Of a stretch of 64,000 nt of DNA, positions 44,501-54,367 are shown piece by piece. How positions within the stretch are numbered: the stretch's first letter is position 1; every line of letters begins with the position of its first letter. The translations under genes and the position numbers were made by a program. The stretch is from the NCBI GenBank assembly GCA_017311315.1, contig CM029617.1, positions 10,147,760-10,211,759 of the forward strand. Reading direction: 5' to 3'. Origin of the DNA: Dendrocalamus latiflorus. Taxonomy: Eukaryota; Streptophyta; Magnoliopsida; Poales; Poaceae. The notes under the pieces were generated by a model. It ran no database searches, was not told the DNA's origin, and saw nothing but the letters and a program-made list of their open reading frames with translations.

Positions 44501-46291
44501 GATGGTAGCATACCCAAGGAACTCTTTACTCTTTCTTCCCTTTCTGAAGGTTTGGACTTGTCTCACAACCAACTCTCTGGACATATTCCACTGGAGATTG
44601 GCGGCTTGATCAATCTCGGCCCGCTGAATATCTCCAATAACCGGTTGTCTGGACAAATACCCTCCACTCTAGGTGAGTGTGTCCATTTGGAGTCCCTTCA
44701 CATGGAGAGGAACCTTCTTGATGGGAGAATCCCGGAATCTTTCATTACTTTGAGAGGCATCACTGAGATGGATCTTTCTCAAAACAACTTGTGTGGTGAA
44801 ATCCCTGAGTTCTTTGCGTCCTTCAGTTCTATGAAGCTTCTCAATTTGTCCTTCAATAATCTCGAAGGACCAGTACCAACAGGTGGGATATTTCAGAATG
44901 GCAGCGAGGTGTTCATTCAAGGGAACAAGAAGTTATGTGCCAGCACCCCATTGCTACAGTTGTCACTTTGCAATCGTAAGACATCCAAACAAAGGCACAC
45001 CTCTAACATTCTGAAGATAGCAGTATTCACTTCTCTTTCTTTGGTCATGTTATCGTGCTTTGCGGTCGTTCTTTTGAAGAAGAGAAAGAAAGTCAAACAA
45101 GTAGCTCACCCTTCCTACAATGAGTTGAAGAAGTTCACATATGCTGATTTAGTCAAAGCAACAAATGGTTTCTCCTTAGCCAACTTGGTTGGTTCAGGAA
45201 AATGTGGGTCCGTGTACAAAGGTACATTTGAGTTTGAAGAACAGGCAGTTGCTATCAAAGTTTTCAAACTTGATCAACTTGGAGCACCAAAGAGCTTCCT
45301 TGCTGAGTGTGAGGCCCTGAGGAACACACGTCATTGTAATCTTGTAAGGGTGATTACCGCATGCTCAACATATGATCCAACAGGACATGAGTTCAAAGCT
45401 CTTATTCTTGAATATATGCCCAACGGTAGCCTAGAGAGCTGGCTCTATCCAAAACTGAACAAGTATGGTTTGAAAAGACCATTGAGTTTGGGCTCCAGAA
45501 TAATAATAGCAGTGGATATAGCTTCTGCATTGGATTATCTACATAACCATTGCATGCCCCCTATGGTCCATTGTGATTTGAAGCCCAGCAATGTCCTTCT
45601 GGATGATGTCATGGGTGCAGGTCTTGGTGACTTCGGCTTAGCTAAGTTTCTTCACAGTTATAGTTCTTCAAGCATTACTAGTTCTACAAGCTTAGTAGCA
45701 CCAAGAGGATCAATCGGATACATTGCACCAGGTGACAATTTTTCATTCTTTTTTTTGGTTGGTATAAAAAATAATAGGACATCATTAATATATTTTTTTT
45801 CTTGATATTCATGTTTTACTTTTCCTTTCTTTGATAAGATGCTCTTAAGATTTTTTATTGTCAATATTGTGAGATAGTCAATTGTTTGAACAATTATATA
45901 CAATATTACAGAGTATGGCTTCGGGAGCAAAATCTCAGCAGAGGGCGATGTCTATAGCTATGGAATTATCATCCTAGAAATGCTCACAGCGAAGCGTCCG
46001 ACAGATGACATGTTTAATGATGGTTTGAGCCTTCACAAATTTGTGGAAAAATGATTTCCTCACAAGATTGGCGAGATCCTTGATCCTACTATCATTCCAA
46101 ATTTTGAAGACGTAGACAATAATTTTGACCATGAAAACCATGCAACGGTTGGAATGATGAGCTGCATCATGCAGCTTGTTAAGCTTGGTCTCTCATGCTC
46201 CGTGCAGACACCAAAAGATCGACCAACAATGCTGGATGTTTACCTTGAAGTCATCGCAATAAAAGAAGCATTTTCAGCACTACACGGTTGA
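41526..46291 (+). pseudogene. LRR-XII (Xa21/EFR-class) receptor kinase, disrupted
   Basis: Residues 1-26 are a signal peptide (MAPVGALSSCMLVAIVL). The LRR N-cap follows (DTDFQALLCLKLHLSD, YCSWPGVTC), then about five LRRs up to 42205. A 1.6-kb LTR insertion (about 42222-43860) replaces an estimated six or seven LRRs. LRRs resume at about 43871 (LPSIEILILQGN) and run, roughly 13 repeats, to 44900. A transmembrane helix (45015-45080) and a kinase domain follow: Gly loop VGSGKCGSVYKG, lysine AIKVF, non-RD catalytic loop VHCDLKPSN, GDFGLAKF, and GYIAPE split by a phase-1 intron (45732-45911). Exon 2 has a TGA at 46052-46054 (HKFVEK-stop-FPHKIG), losing the C-lobe end. The original stop is at 46289. 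Family members sense microbial or endogenous peptides at the plasma membrane. This allele should not make a full receptor. Confidence 0.93.
42222..43860 (-). mobile_element. Long LTR inserted in the receptor kinase LRR region
   Basis: The right part matches the LTR at 36552-38174 (see 43170-43680) and ends ...CAATTACTCATCACA at 43860. The left part differs from that LTR and its start is not exact (between 42205 and 42236). No TSD is present, as expected because LRR codons are also missing. The few bases after the end (actggggtcacc) resemble element-internal sequence next to the other LTRs, so a small internal remnant may remain before LRR codons resume. Confidence 0.7.
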
Positions 46292-46585
46292 GGAAAAGGA
46301 GAATTGTTTCTGTTGTTTACATGTTACTGGTGCATTATGGCCTACGCCTATAATTTGCTTTACTGAAAGTTCTTTTCCCAGGAAAGCGTTTATGTTTTGG
46401 TTCTTGTCTTCCATTTTGCTACTTATTTGTATTTGTTATGTATGAGAACTTTTAAACAATTTATGAAATAAAGTTCATCAGATGAACGTTTCTATTGACG
46501 ATTCGGTTGTTTTTGTCCAGTTGATGCGTGGTCCATGTTAACAAACTAGTACTTTCACACCCTACTGATCACATATATTGTTCTT
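46292..46585 (+). other. 3' UTR of the receptor kinase gene
   Basis: Homologous to 2520-2815 and 22656-22985, ending near cacaccctactgatcac. A possible polyadenylation signal (tttatgaaataaagt) is at 46460-46475 and is conserved in all three copies. Confidence 0.75.
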
Positions 46586-46589
46586 ATTG

Positions 46590-47571
46590 AAAAGCGTGAA
46601 GCACAAAATCGACCCCAAAGTACTCGAGTACGATTGTGAGGAAGGAATGAGTAAGAAGACGAAGGCCACACTCACAATATGCTTGGAATATCGGAATTTG
46701 TCTAATTTCTCCCGACGATCAGTGTTGTCCGGCCGCTTCAATCCACTTGATGAATTTCCACGGGGAATCTTCTAAGCATCCTCCAATGCCCTCAATTTTG
46801 CATTATCTATCTCTGACACCGGCCAATTGGACGATGACTTAGTCATTTTCCCAAGTGGTTCATTTGGATTTGGAAGAGATTGAAGGAAGAAGACTTGGTC
46901 AGGAACGGAAAGCTCAAAGCAGATCGGAGCAGTTGGGGAAAGTAAAGAGACCAAAAGTTACCTTGAGGTAAGCTTTTATAACCGTGTGAGTCGGTTACTT
47001 GTCTTAGGAACCAAACGTTATCTCAAGAACCGCTCCAGCGGATAGATCGGCGGAAACCGATTGGAATTCTTTAATTCATCTGTTTGAAGTTCGTCTGTCT
47101 TCACAACTCAAACAAAATTACTTTGTTGACCAAGCTCACTTCTGGTCAAGAGGAATTGAAAAGGCTTTACTTTCAACCATCTTTCGTCTATGACCTCTCT
47201 TTCTTGAACACGTTACTTTCACTTGAAGTTGGGGACTAGATGACAAGGATGTAATAATTTTCAAATTATTACGTCATTATATTCTTTGAGTATACCCCTT
47301 ACCAACAAGAGAGTGATTTCATAGGATAGTCATAAGTCTTTCCACGACCACTCCTCAATTGTAAGTTCTTTTACGACCATATAGTCGTAAGATCTTTTGC
47401 GATCACATAGTCGTTAGTTTTTCTACGACTATATAGTCGTAAGTTTTTCTGCGACCATCTCATGATCATAGATCCTTCTGTGACCAATCTATCTCAAACT
47501 GGTTTGTCTATAATGACCCGCTACATCGTGGCTCCGTTTAACAAGGCGGTTAGAATGTGCGTTTATTCTTA
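46590..47571 (-). mobile_element. Ty3/gypsy 5' fragment (gag start and leader/LTR)
   Basis: On the minus strand 46954-46600 carries a gag-like N-terminus (MTKSSSNWPVSEIDNAKLRAL, then sequence reading SPWKFIKWIEAAGQH in a neighbouring frame). It is of the type found in Tat-like plant gypsy elements and is frameshifted. To the right lies non-coding sequence with four to five copies of about 32 bp built on acgaccatatagtcgtaag (47340-47480). The fragment is interrupted by the intact copia at 47577 and resumes at 52783-52970, where actatataaagg (52930) could be the LTR TATA box. Confidence 0.6.
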
Positions 47572-47576
47572 ATAAC

Positions 47577-47705
47577 TGTTATGAATAGCGCTTGTATTCA
47601 TATGAGGCCAATGGGCCGGTATATATACACAAAGTACAGGTGGTAAATATGCAAAGAACCCCTCATAACAATGGGGAATAACAAACTATACATATATCTC
47701 TAACA
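47577..47705 (-). repeat. 3' LTR of the intact copia element
   Basis: 129 bp, TGTTATGAATAGCG to ATCTCTAACA on the plus strand, identical to 52654-52782. Confidence 0.97.
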
Positions 47706-47716
47706 CCCCCCTCAAA
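47706..47716 (-). other. Polypurine tract
   Basis: On the minus strand TTTGAGGGGGG directly precedes the 3' LTR and follows the polyprotein stop (47718-47720). It is the second-strand primer site. Confidence 0.9.
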
Positions 47717-47717
47717 C

Positions 47718-50700
47718 TCATGGTGGATCAACAACACTGAGTTTGGAGAGGTAGAAGCTATGCTGTGCTCGAGTCTGGGCCTTCGTGAAGAAATCCGCTA
47801 TCTGAAGCTCCGAAGGCACATACTGAAGAGTAATCACCTGATCATGCACACAAGACCTCATGAAAGAAGCATCAACACCAATATGCTTGGTGAGCTCATG
47901 CTTCACAGGATCACGCGCAATACTGATAGCACCTGTACTGTCTGACAAGAGAGAAGTCAGTGTAGTAACAGAAACACCAAAATCCTCAAGTAACCACCGT
48001 AGCCAAGTAATCTCTGCTGTCAAGAGAGCCATAGCTCGCAACTCAGCCTCTGCACTCGAACGGGACACTGCAGTCTGTTTCTTCGTCTTCCAGGCAATAA
48101 GAGAACCACCAAGAAAAACACAGTAAGCGGAGATAGATCGGCGATCAGAAGGATTGCTGGCCCAAGTAGCATCCGAATAGGCCTGAAGCTGTAACGAGCT
48201 GGAACATGGAAAAAAGAGACGGCGAGAGATAGTCCCGCGGAGGTATCGCAGAACTCGGAGAAGGTGGCTGTAGTGGACCTGAGTGGGAGCTGAAACAAAC
48301 TGACTCAGAATATGAACTGGATAAGTGATATCCGGACGAGTAACAGCAAGGTAGACAAGACTCCCAACAAGATGACGATAGCGAGTCGGATCAGAAAGAG
48401 GCTCGCCATCAGAGAGTCGGAGGTGAACATTGAGCTCCATGGGAGTCTCAACAGTACGCTGATCAGTGAGAGAGGCGCGATCAAGAAGATCCTGAATATA
48501 TTTCTCTTGGGACATAAAGAAACCATCTGGAGTGGAAGTAACCTCAATCCCAAGGAAGTAACGAAGAGGACCAAGATCCGACATAAGGAACTGCTCACTA
48601 AGACGAGCCTTGACAAAGGCAATGTACTCAGAATCATCTCCCGTAATGATCATATCATCAACATACAGAAGAAGAAGAGTCCGACCACGAGACGAAGTGT
48701 GGACAAAGAGCGCAGGATCATGATCACTAGCTGAAAAGCCAGCAGCAGTGACCACAGAGGAGAAGCGCTCAAACCAAGCACGAGGGGCTTGCTTAAGGCC
48801 ATAGAGAGAGCGACGAAGGCGACAGACCATGCCCTCAGGAACAGAATACCCAGGTGGCGGATGCATGTAGACCTCCTCACGCAACTCGCCATTAAGAAAG
48901 GCATTCTTGACATCAAGCTGAGAAACAGACCAGTGGCGAACAGACGCCACCGAAAGAAGAGTGCGAACAGTGGTCATGTGGGCCACAGGAGCAAAAGTCT
49001 CGTCGTAGTCAACACCATGCTCCTGCTGGAAGCCACGAGCAACAAGACGCGCCTTATAGCGCTCAAGAGAGCCATCAGAGCGAGTCTTAATCTTATAGAC
49101 CCACTTACATGTGATGGGATGAGAATGAGATGGAAAAGGAACAAGATCCCAAGTACCAGTACGCTCGAGGGCAGCAATCTCCTCGGCCATGGCAAGCTGC
49201 CACTCAGGGTGAGTAACAGCATCCCGGTAGGAGACAGGCTCACGAGTAGCTGCGCCAGCAAAAGCAAAACGGGCAGGAGGCCGAATCGACTGGCGATCGC
49301 GGAGAGCGTAGCGAGGAGAAGATGACCCATCAGGGGAAGATGGAGCATCAGAAGAAGATGGAACATCAGGAGAAGATGGCTCATCTGGAAGATCCTCAAT
49401 ACGAGGTCGACGAGTGTAGAAGATAAGGGGAGAAGGTACTGTAGTGGGAGGAGCCTGCGGAGTCGTAGAAGACGACACAGGCGGTGACAACGGCGGAGAG
49501 GCCACAGGGGGAATATGTGGAGACTCAGTGGGACAGGTGGACGAGGGCAAAACAGATATAGGTGTATCTGGAAAGGTCAAGAAAGACAGAGACTCCACAG
49601 AGGAAGCCGAAGGAGAGGCAGGACGTGGGTAGAATGGACGAGACTCGTCGAAAGTCACATCCCGAGAAACCCGTATCCGACGACCAACAGGATCCCAGCA
49701 CCGATAGCCCTTGTGCTCGGCACTGTATCCCAGAAAGACACACTCAACAGATTGAGCGGTCAGTTTGGTGCGTTCTCGAGGGGCGAGGAGAATGTAGCAA
49801 ACGCAGCCAAACAGATGAAGGGCAGAGTAGTCAGGAAGACGACCACAGAGACGCTCAACAGGGATCGCACCCTGAAGAGCAGAAGAGGGCTGGATGTTGA
49901 CGAGATAGGTGGCAGTGGAAACAGCCTCGGCCCAAAAGTGAGGTGGAATAGAGGCAGCGATCATCAGAGCACGAGCAGTCTCAAGGAGATGACGATGCTT
50001 GCGCTCAGCGACACCATTCTGAGCATGAGCACCAGGACAAGAGAACTGAGCGAGAGTACCCTGCTCAGCAAGGAAGCTGCGCAGGTGACGAGAGAGGTAC
50101 TCGCCAGCAGAATCAGCACGAAAGACACAAATAGGAGTGGAGAACTGTGTGTGAACCATAGTGGCAAATTGTTTATAGATAGGCAAGGCCTCACTATGAG
50201 AAGACATGAAATATATCCAAGTGTGGCGAGAAAAATCATCTATAAAAATGATATAATATCGATGACCCCCTTTCGAAACGAAGGGAGCCGGACCCCAAAC
50301 ATCTGAATGAACAAGATCAAAAGGGCGCTGAGACACAGACTCACTATGAGGATAAGGAAGCTGGATCTGTTTACCTAACTTACAGCCCTGACAATCTAAA
50401 GACACGTCTCCTGAGACAGACCCCAGAAGACCACGACGAACTAAGGACGACAGACGGGATCCACACAGATGGCCAAGACGGTGATGCCACTGCTGGAAAG
50501 AGCCGGTAGACGAAGTGGCAGAAGCGGAGAGACTGGCGGCGGCGGTGGCAGCGGAAGGAAGGTGAAGCCAGTCAAGCTCCCAGAGACGCTGTGAGTCACG
50601 GCGCCGAGGGCCAGAACCAACTAGAGCTCCCGTGTGGCAGTCCTGAACACAACAAGAGTCAGAGTCGAGAATGACCCGATAACCAAGGTCAGTAATCTGC

Positions 50701-52028
50701 CCAGCAGAAAGAAGCTGCAAGGTAAGGCGAGGAACATGAGCAACAGAAGGAACATGAAAAGATGAGTTGCTAAGAGATCCTCGACCAGAGACAGAAAGAG
50801 ATGTACCATCAGCAGTAAGAACACTGACAGGAGAATCAAGAGGTGTAATAGAAGACAGAGTGGAAGGATCAGGAGTCATGTGAAAAGATGCTCCAGAATC
50901 AAGAATCCACGGGGAGGTACCTGACTGTGTAGGAGGTGGTCTCTCAGTGCCCGAAGAATCAGTAGCAGAACCTGCAGAACCTGTCGAGGGAGAACCTGAA
51001 GCGGCAAGTAGGCGTCGAAGTCTGGCTATCTCCTGCTCGGTGAGAGAAGCTGCTGAAGAAGTCGAGGCAGACGTCGTCGTAGAAGCACTAGTGCCAGTAG
51101 AAGAACGGCGTGAAAGATGCCGCTTCTTCTTGTAGCACTGGGACTCAGTGTGGCCATCCTTGTCGCAGTAGGAACAGTGAGGACGGCCACCTCCAGACGG
51201 AGGACGGCCACCACCACCTGTGGTAGCCGCTGGAGGAGGCAGTGTAGCAGGCGGACGAGCGGCGAGCACAGAGGGGAGTGGCATCAGACCAGCACCACTC
51301 AAACGAGTCTCCTCCGCGCGTATCTCGGTAAGAGCCTCCAGGAGAGTGACACGAGGGTGGCGTGTAAGGAGCTGGGCACGCCTTTGCTCGAACTCAGGAC
51401 GAAGGCGAGTAAGGAACTCGTAAACCCGCTGAAACTCCAGGTCAGCACGTACATCCAGGCAGCACGGACAGGTACGACAGCCAGCAGTGCGAAGTGAGTC
51501 CAACTGACGCCAGACAGCAGAACTCTGAGCGTAAAAGGCGTCAACAGTAGCATCACCCTGCTGAAGAGAGTGCTCCTGGCGGACCACGGACAGGTACAGG
51601 GCATCACCAGAGGGCTCGTAGCGCTGACGAAGATGAGTCCACATCTGGAAAGCCGAAGAGAGTCCCACAACCTCAGAAGAAAACTGAGGCTGGACACTGG
51701 CGATGAAGACAGCAGCAGCCCGAGCGTCGTCATCGTACCACTGAGTGTAGACGGTCAGACGATCCTTGTAGGAATCCAGAGCCTCCTGGTAGGCAGAGTC
51801 AGCTTTATCATCAGCTTCATCATCAGCAGCAGCCTTATCGGCTGTCGGAGGCAATGCAACAGGCGTAGGCTCCGTCGGAGGAACAGGGCAAGGCGGGCAG
51901 GTGACATCGCCAGAGAGGACGCCCCAGAGACGAAGACCACGCATGTGAATGCGCATGTGAGACACGAAGTCGGTGTAATTAACACCATCAAAGATCACCG
52001 GGCAGCGAGGGAGGGAAACGGTGCCCAT
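47718..52028 (-). CDS. copia Gag-Pol polyprotein, intact (1436 aa)
   Basis: One frame from ATG 52028. Gag occupies about residues 1-310 with zinc knuckle C285-C288-H293-C298. Protease has LDSGA with D377. The GAG-pre-integrase motif is around H516-C549. Integrase carries D576 (HSDVWG), D639 (FRADSAGEY) and E675 (NGVAERK) with the classical D-x35-E spacing. A Ser/Pro-rich linker covers about 800-905. Reverse transcriptase runs from about 935 (LDVKNAFLNG with D1039, YVDDM with D1124/D1125), and RNase H spans about 1280-1430 (SDATWAS D1286, SSAEAEL, SDSTGA). All catalytic residues I can check are present and there is no frameshift between gag and pol. It copies element RNA into DNA inside virus-like particles and integrates it. 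It is one of the few intact coding regions in the window. Confidence 0.97.
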   Translation of the reverse strand: MGTVSLPRCPVIFDGVNYTDFVSHMRIHMRGLRLWGVLSGDVTCPPCPVPPTEPTPVALPPTADKAAADDEADDKADSAYQEALDSYKDRLTVYTQWYDDDARAAAVFIASVQPQFSSEVVGLSSAFQMWTHLRQRYEPSGDALYLSVVRQEHSLQQGDATVDAFYAQSSAVWRQLDSLRTAGCRTCPCCLDVRADLEFQRVYEFLTRLRPEFEQRRAQLLTRHPRVTLLEALTEIRAEETRLSGAGLMPLPSVLAARPPATLPPPAATTGGGGRPPSGGGRPHCSYCDKDGHTESQCYKKKRHLSRRSSTGTSASTTTSASTSSAASLTEQEIARLRRLLAASGSPSTGSAGSATDSSGTERPPPTQSGTSPWILDSGASFHMTPDPSTLSSITPLDSPVSVLTADGTSLSVSGRGSLSNSSFHVPSVAHVPRLTLQLLSAGQITDLGYRVILDSDSCCVQDCHTGALVGSGPRRRDSQRLWELDWLHLPSAATAAASLSASATSSTGSFQQWHHRLGHLCGSRLSSLVRRGLLGSVSGDVSLDCQGCKLGKQIQLPYPHSESVSQRPFDLVHSDVWGPAPFVSKGGHRYYIIFIDDFSRHTWIYFMSSHSEALPIYKQFATMVHTQFSTPICVFRADSAGEYLSRHLRSFLAEQGTLAQFSCPGAHAQNGVAERKHRHLLETARALMIAASIPPHFWAEAVSTATYLVNIQPSSALQGAIPVERLCGRLPDYSALHLFGCVCYILLAPRERTKLTAQSVECVFLGYSAEHKGYRCWDPVGRRIRVSRDVTFDESRPFYPRPASPSASSVESLSFLTFPDTPISVLPSSTCPTESPHIPPVASPPLSPPVSSSTTPQAPPTTVPSPLIFYTRRPRIEDLPDEPSSPDVPSSSDAPSSPDGSSSPRYALRDRQSIRPPARFAFAGAATREPVSYRDAVTHPEWQLAMAEEIAALERTGTWDLVPFPSHSHPITCKWVYKIKTRSDGSLERYKARLVARGFQQEHGVDYDETFAPVAHMTTVRTLLSVASVRHWSVSQLDVKNAFLNGELREEVYMHPPPGYSVPEGMVCRLRRSLYGLKQAPRAWFERFSSVVTAAGFSASDHDPALFVHTSSRGRTLLLLYVDDMIITGDDSEYIAFVKARLSEQFLMSDLGPLRYFLGIEVTSTPDGFFMSQEKYIQDLLDRASLTDQRTVETPMELNVHLRLSDGEPLSDPTRYRHLVGSLVYLAVTRPDITYPVHILSQFVSAPTQVHYSHLLRVLRYLRGTISRRLFFPCSSSLQLQAYSDATWASNPSDRRSISAYCVFLGGSLIAWKTKKQTAVSRSSAEAELRAMALLTAEITWLRWLLEDFGVSVTTLTSLLSDSTGAISIARDPVKHELTKHIGVDASFMRSCVHDQVITLQYVPSELQIADFFTKAQTRAQHSFYLSKLSVVDPP

Positions 52029-52640
52029 TGGTAGGCGGCGCTGGACGGCGCGGTGACCAAGGCAACGAACGAAGTCTAACAGGCGGCGCTGGACGGCGCG
52101 GCGGTTAGAACGATATTTTTTTTCTTTTTTTTTCTTTTTCTTTTTTTTTTCGGGTCGGTTTACAAACCGACCGACCGAGCCCCGAACAGAAGCAGGAGCG
52201 GGAGGCGACCCTGCTCAGGCGGCGGCGGCGGCCCGGCGCGGGAGGCGGCGGCAGCGGCCCGGAGAAGGCACCGTCGGCCACCAGCGGGCGGAGCAGAGGC
52301 AGCGCGGGCTCGGCGACCGGGAGGCGGCGGCGCGGGCGCGGCGGTCGGGAGGCGCTCGGGCGACGGCGCGGGCGAGCGCGGGCGGGCGCCGGACGGGAGG
52401 CCGAGACCGGGCCCGGGGAAGGCGGAGGCGTCCCGGCGAAGGCGGCGGCGGCCCGGGGAGTCAGCGGAGCCGACGAGTGGAGACGCGCGGGGAGGCGCAA
52501 GGGTGGCGCAGGGAGGCCGGCGACGGCGCGGGGAGGCCGACGGCAACAGTGGAGGCGGAGGCGGCACGCGGGAGTCGGCGACGGTGGTGCAGAGTCGGCG
52601 ACGGCGCGCGGAACCCTAGGTAAGCCAAAACCCTAGTTTT
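52029..52640 (-). other. 5' leader of the intact copia element
   Basis: About 610 bp between primer-binding site and gag ATG. It is extremely GC-rich at 52190-52620 and has a T/C-rich (A/G on the element strand) run at 52110-52150. Open frames here (131-135 codons) are compositional. It probably holds the packaging signal and transcript leader. Confidence 0.7.
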
Positions 52641-52653
52641 GGCTCTGATATCA
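52641..52653 (-). other. Primer-binding site of the intact copia element
   Basis: TGATATCAGAGCC on the minus strand lies immediately inside the 5' LTR. It differs by one base from the initiator Met tRNA complement TGGTATCAGAGCC. Confidence 0.9.
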
Positions 52654-52782
52654 TGTTATGAATAGCGCTTGTATTCATATGAGGCCAATGGGCCGGTATA
52701 TATACACAAAGTACAGGTGGTAAATATGCAAAGAACCCCTCATAACAATGGGGAATAACAAACTATACATATATCTCTAACA
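52654..52782 (-). repeat. 5' LTR of the intact copia element
   Basis: 129 bp, identical to 47577-47705. A TATATATAC box lies within it (52697-52705) on the plus-strand reading. Its use as promoter on the minus strand is not clear. Confidence 0.95.
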
Positions 52783-52974
52783 ATAACCACGCATGAACTC
52801 TCGCTGACAACAACCGCCGCACACAAATGGGCAATCGTGTCTCTCTGACAATAACTCCCGCTGGACAGTTATCATCCGAAGCGTTAAGGTGTCTTTTCGC
52901 ACGGGACAACGGCCACTGCTTCGTCAACTATATAAAGGTTTATGTCGGAGAGAAAGAGAGAGATCCAAATTAGA

Positions 52975-53930
52975 CAGAGTGCATACTTTTACCCCCCACC
53001 TCACATAGGCATCCCTTCGTCTTTATATATCCACGTAGCCCATGTGTCATGATTGCCGTTAACTGTTGCAACTGTAGATTGTGGTGCAACCCTGACCGTG
53101 ATAGCTTACGTACACACCGTGGGGCGGTGGGTCACCGCACCCGGACGAATGATCTGAAATAGAAACGCATAGCAAATAATTAAGCACGCAAATAAAGCAA
53201 TGATGCCATCACTAGATGGATGAACTTTTGCGACTTCGATCGGTCGGTCGAACCCGCCTAAATCGGCAGATGCCAAATCTTTGTTCCTGCTAGCTGCATG
53301 CAACAAGTGGACTTTGACTGCAGACTGGGAAGGACTACGGCAACCGGCCGGGTCTTGCACGGGTCGGCGCCGGCCGGCTGGTGCGAAATGCCGATGACAG
53401 GGAGGGAATGGGACGAATCGAGCACGGTATTGGCGATTGGCACTGTCAACACTGTTACTGGATGCGCGCTCGATCGTCAAGGTGCTCGATAGTCATCTAG
53501 TAATTACATATTACTAACTTAGGAGTATGTGTTTTGTTGGCAGGGTGGCTAGTTCTTACTTTTGAGGATCTTCTATATAATTTTGAATCTATGGTTTGTC
53601 TTTTTTTGTTACATAGACTATTCTATTTTTGTTACATTCGGTTACAAATATTATATCAGGTAAATTTGCTCTGTCCTTGTCCCATGGGGCAAGTCGTATC
53701 CAATACCAAGAACATCTATTTTGCACGTTGGTTTATACTATTTCGTACTAGTTATATTATCCGGCTGTAACGAGTCTTGGCGACTATCGATCTGCTCGTA
53801 CGTGCCCCATGCGGCAGGCTCGTATCATGTAGATGGCTAGAGACAGAGTCATGATCTCTGTTTTAATAGTCGGTCGTACTGTTTCGTACTAGTACTACCG
53901 ATTTGTGCCTCTTAGCATTACACAACAATA
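52975..53930. repeat. Duplicated host segment lacking the peptide exon
   Basis: 52980-53230 matches 38960-39142 (cacataggcatcccttc, ccacgtagcccatgtgtc, atgatgccatcactagatgg). 53240-53520 matches the peptide-gene upstream region at 39533-39790. The coding exon expected between them is missing: tttgcgacttc joins gatcggtcggtcg at about 53235. 53500-53930 is then nearly identical to 59945-60358. No gene remains. Confidence 0.8.
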
Positions 53931-54367
53931 TAACAATCAAGCACGTGCCTGTCTACGGTCCCAGAGTTCGTCCAACCATTTTCGAGTTAGCTAGCTGACT
54001 AAGTCGCCAACCTCAAGGTTGATATGAATAAGAGAATAAGAGCAGGAGCAAGAGAAAATAAGAAAAAAGCCCTGGCTAGATAGTTGCAGTCGGGCACCGA
54101 AGTTCCTGCCCACCGTGAATTCGTATGCGTGAGTTTTCTCCAAGCACATCTTCCATGTCAGAATAGCATACAGATCATCCAAAAAAACATGCATTTTCCA
54201 GTTAAAAAATGCACTAATTAATCAATTTTGCAGGCACTAACCAAATCATTCTGACAGTAAATTGGAGCATTCAGATCGAGTGACAATTAATACATATCTG
54301 CTTCAAACTAGGTAAACGAAACGTCGATGAAGTGGAGACTGGAATCTGTGTGGTGCGATATCATACT
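53931..54367. other. Unassigned; 3' side of the peptide gene
   Basis: A 67-codon minus-strand frame (54194-53991) without recognisable motif lies downstream of the peptide gene. It could be 3' UTR or part of a further exon, and I cannot support a separate gene. Confidence 0.35.

Larger units (their letters stand above)
47577..52782 (-). mobile_element. Intact Ty1/copia retrotransposon, TSD ATAAC
   Basis: The 5206-bp element has two 129-bp LTRs (47577-47705 and 52654-52782) that I read as identical. It has a perfect 5-bp duplication ATAAC (47572-47576 and 52783-52787), a primer-binding site, a polypurine tract and one uninterrupted polyprotein. Identical LTRs and the lack of any stop imply a very recent insertion. 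The short LTR and total size fit the Ale/Retrofit type, which is an inference. It landed in an older gypsy fragment. Confidence 0.97.

Noticed and set aside
48000..51500. Long plus-strand frames (up to 263 codons) such as 49515-50306
   Set aside because: Antisense or shifted shadows of the intact 1436-codon copia polyprotein.
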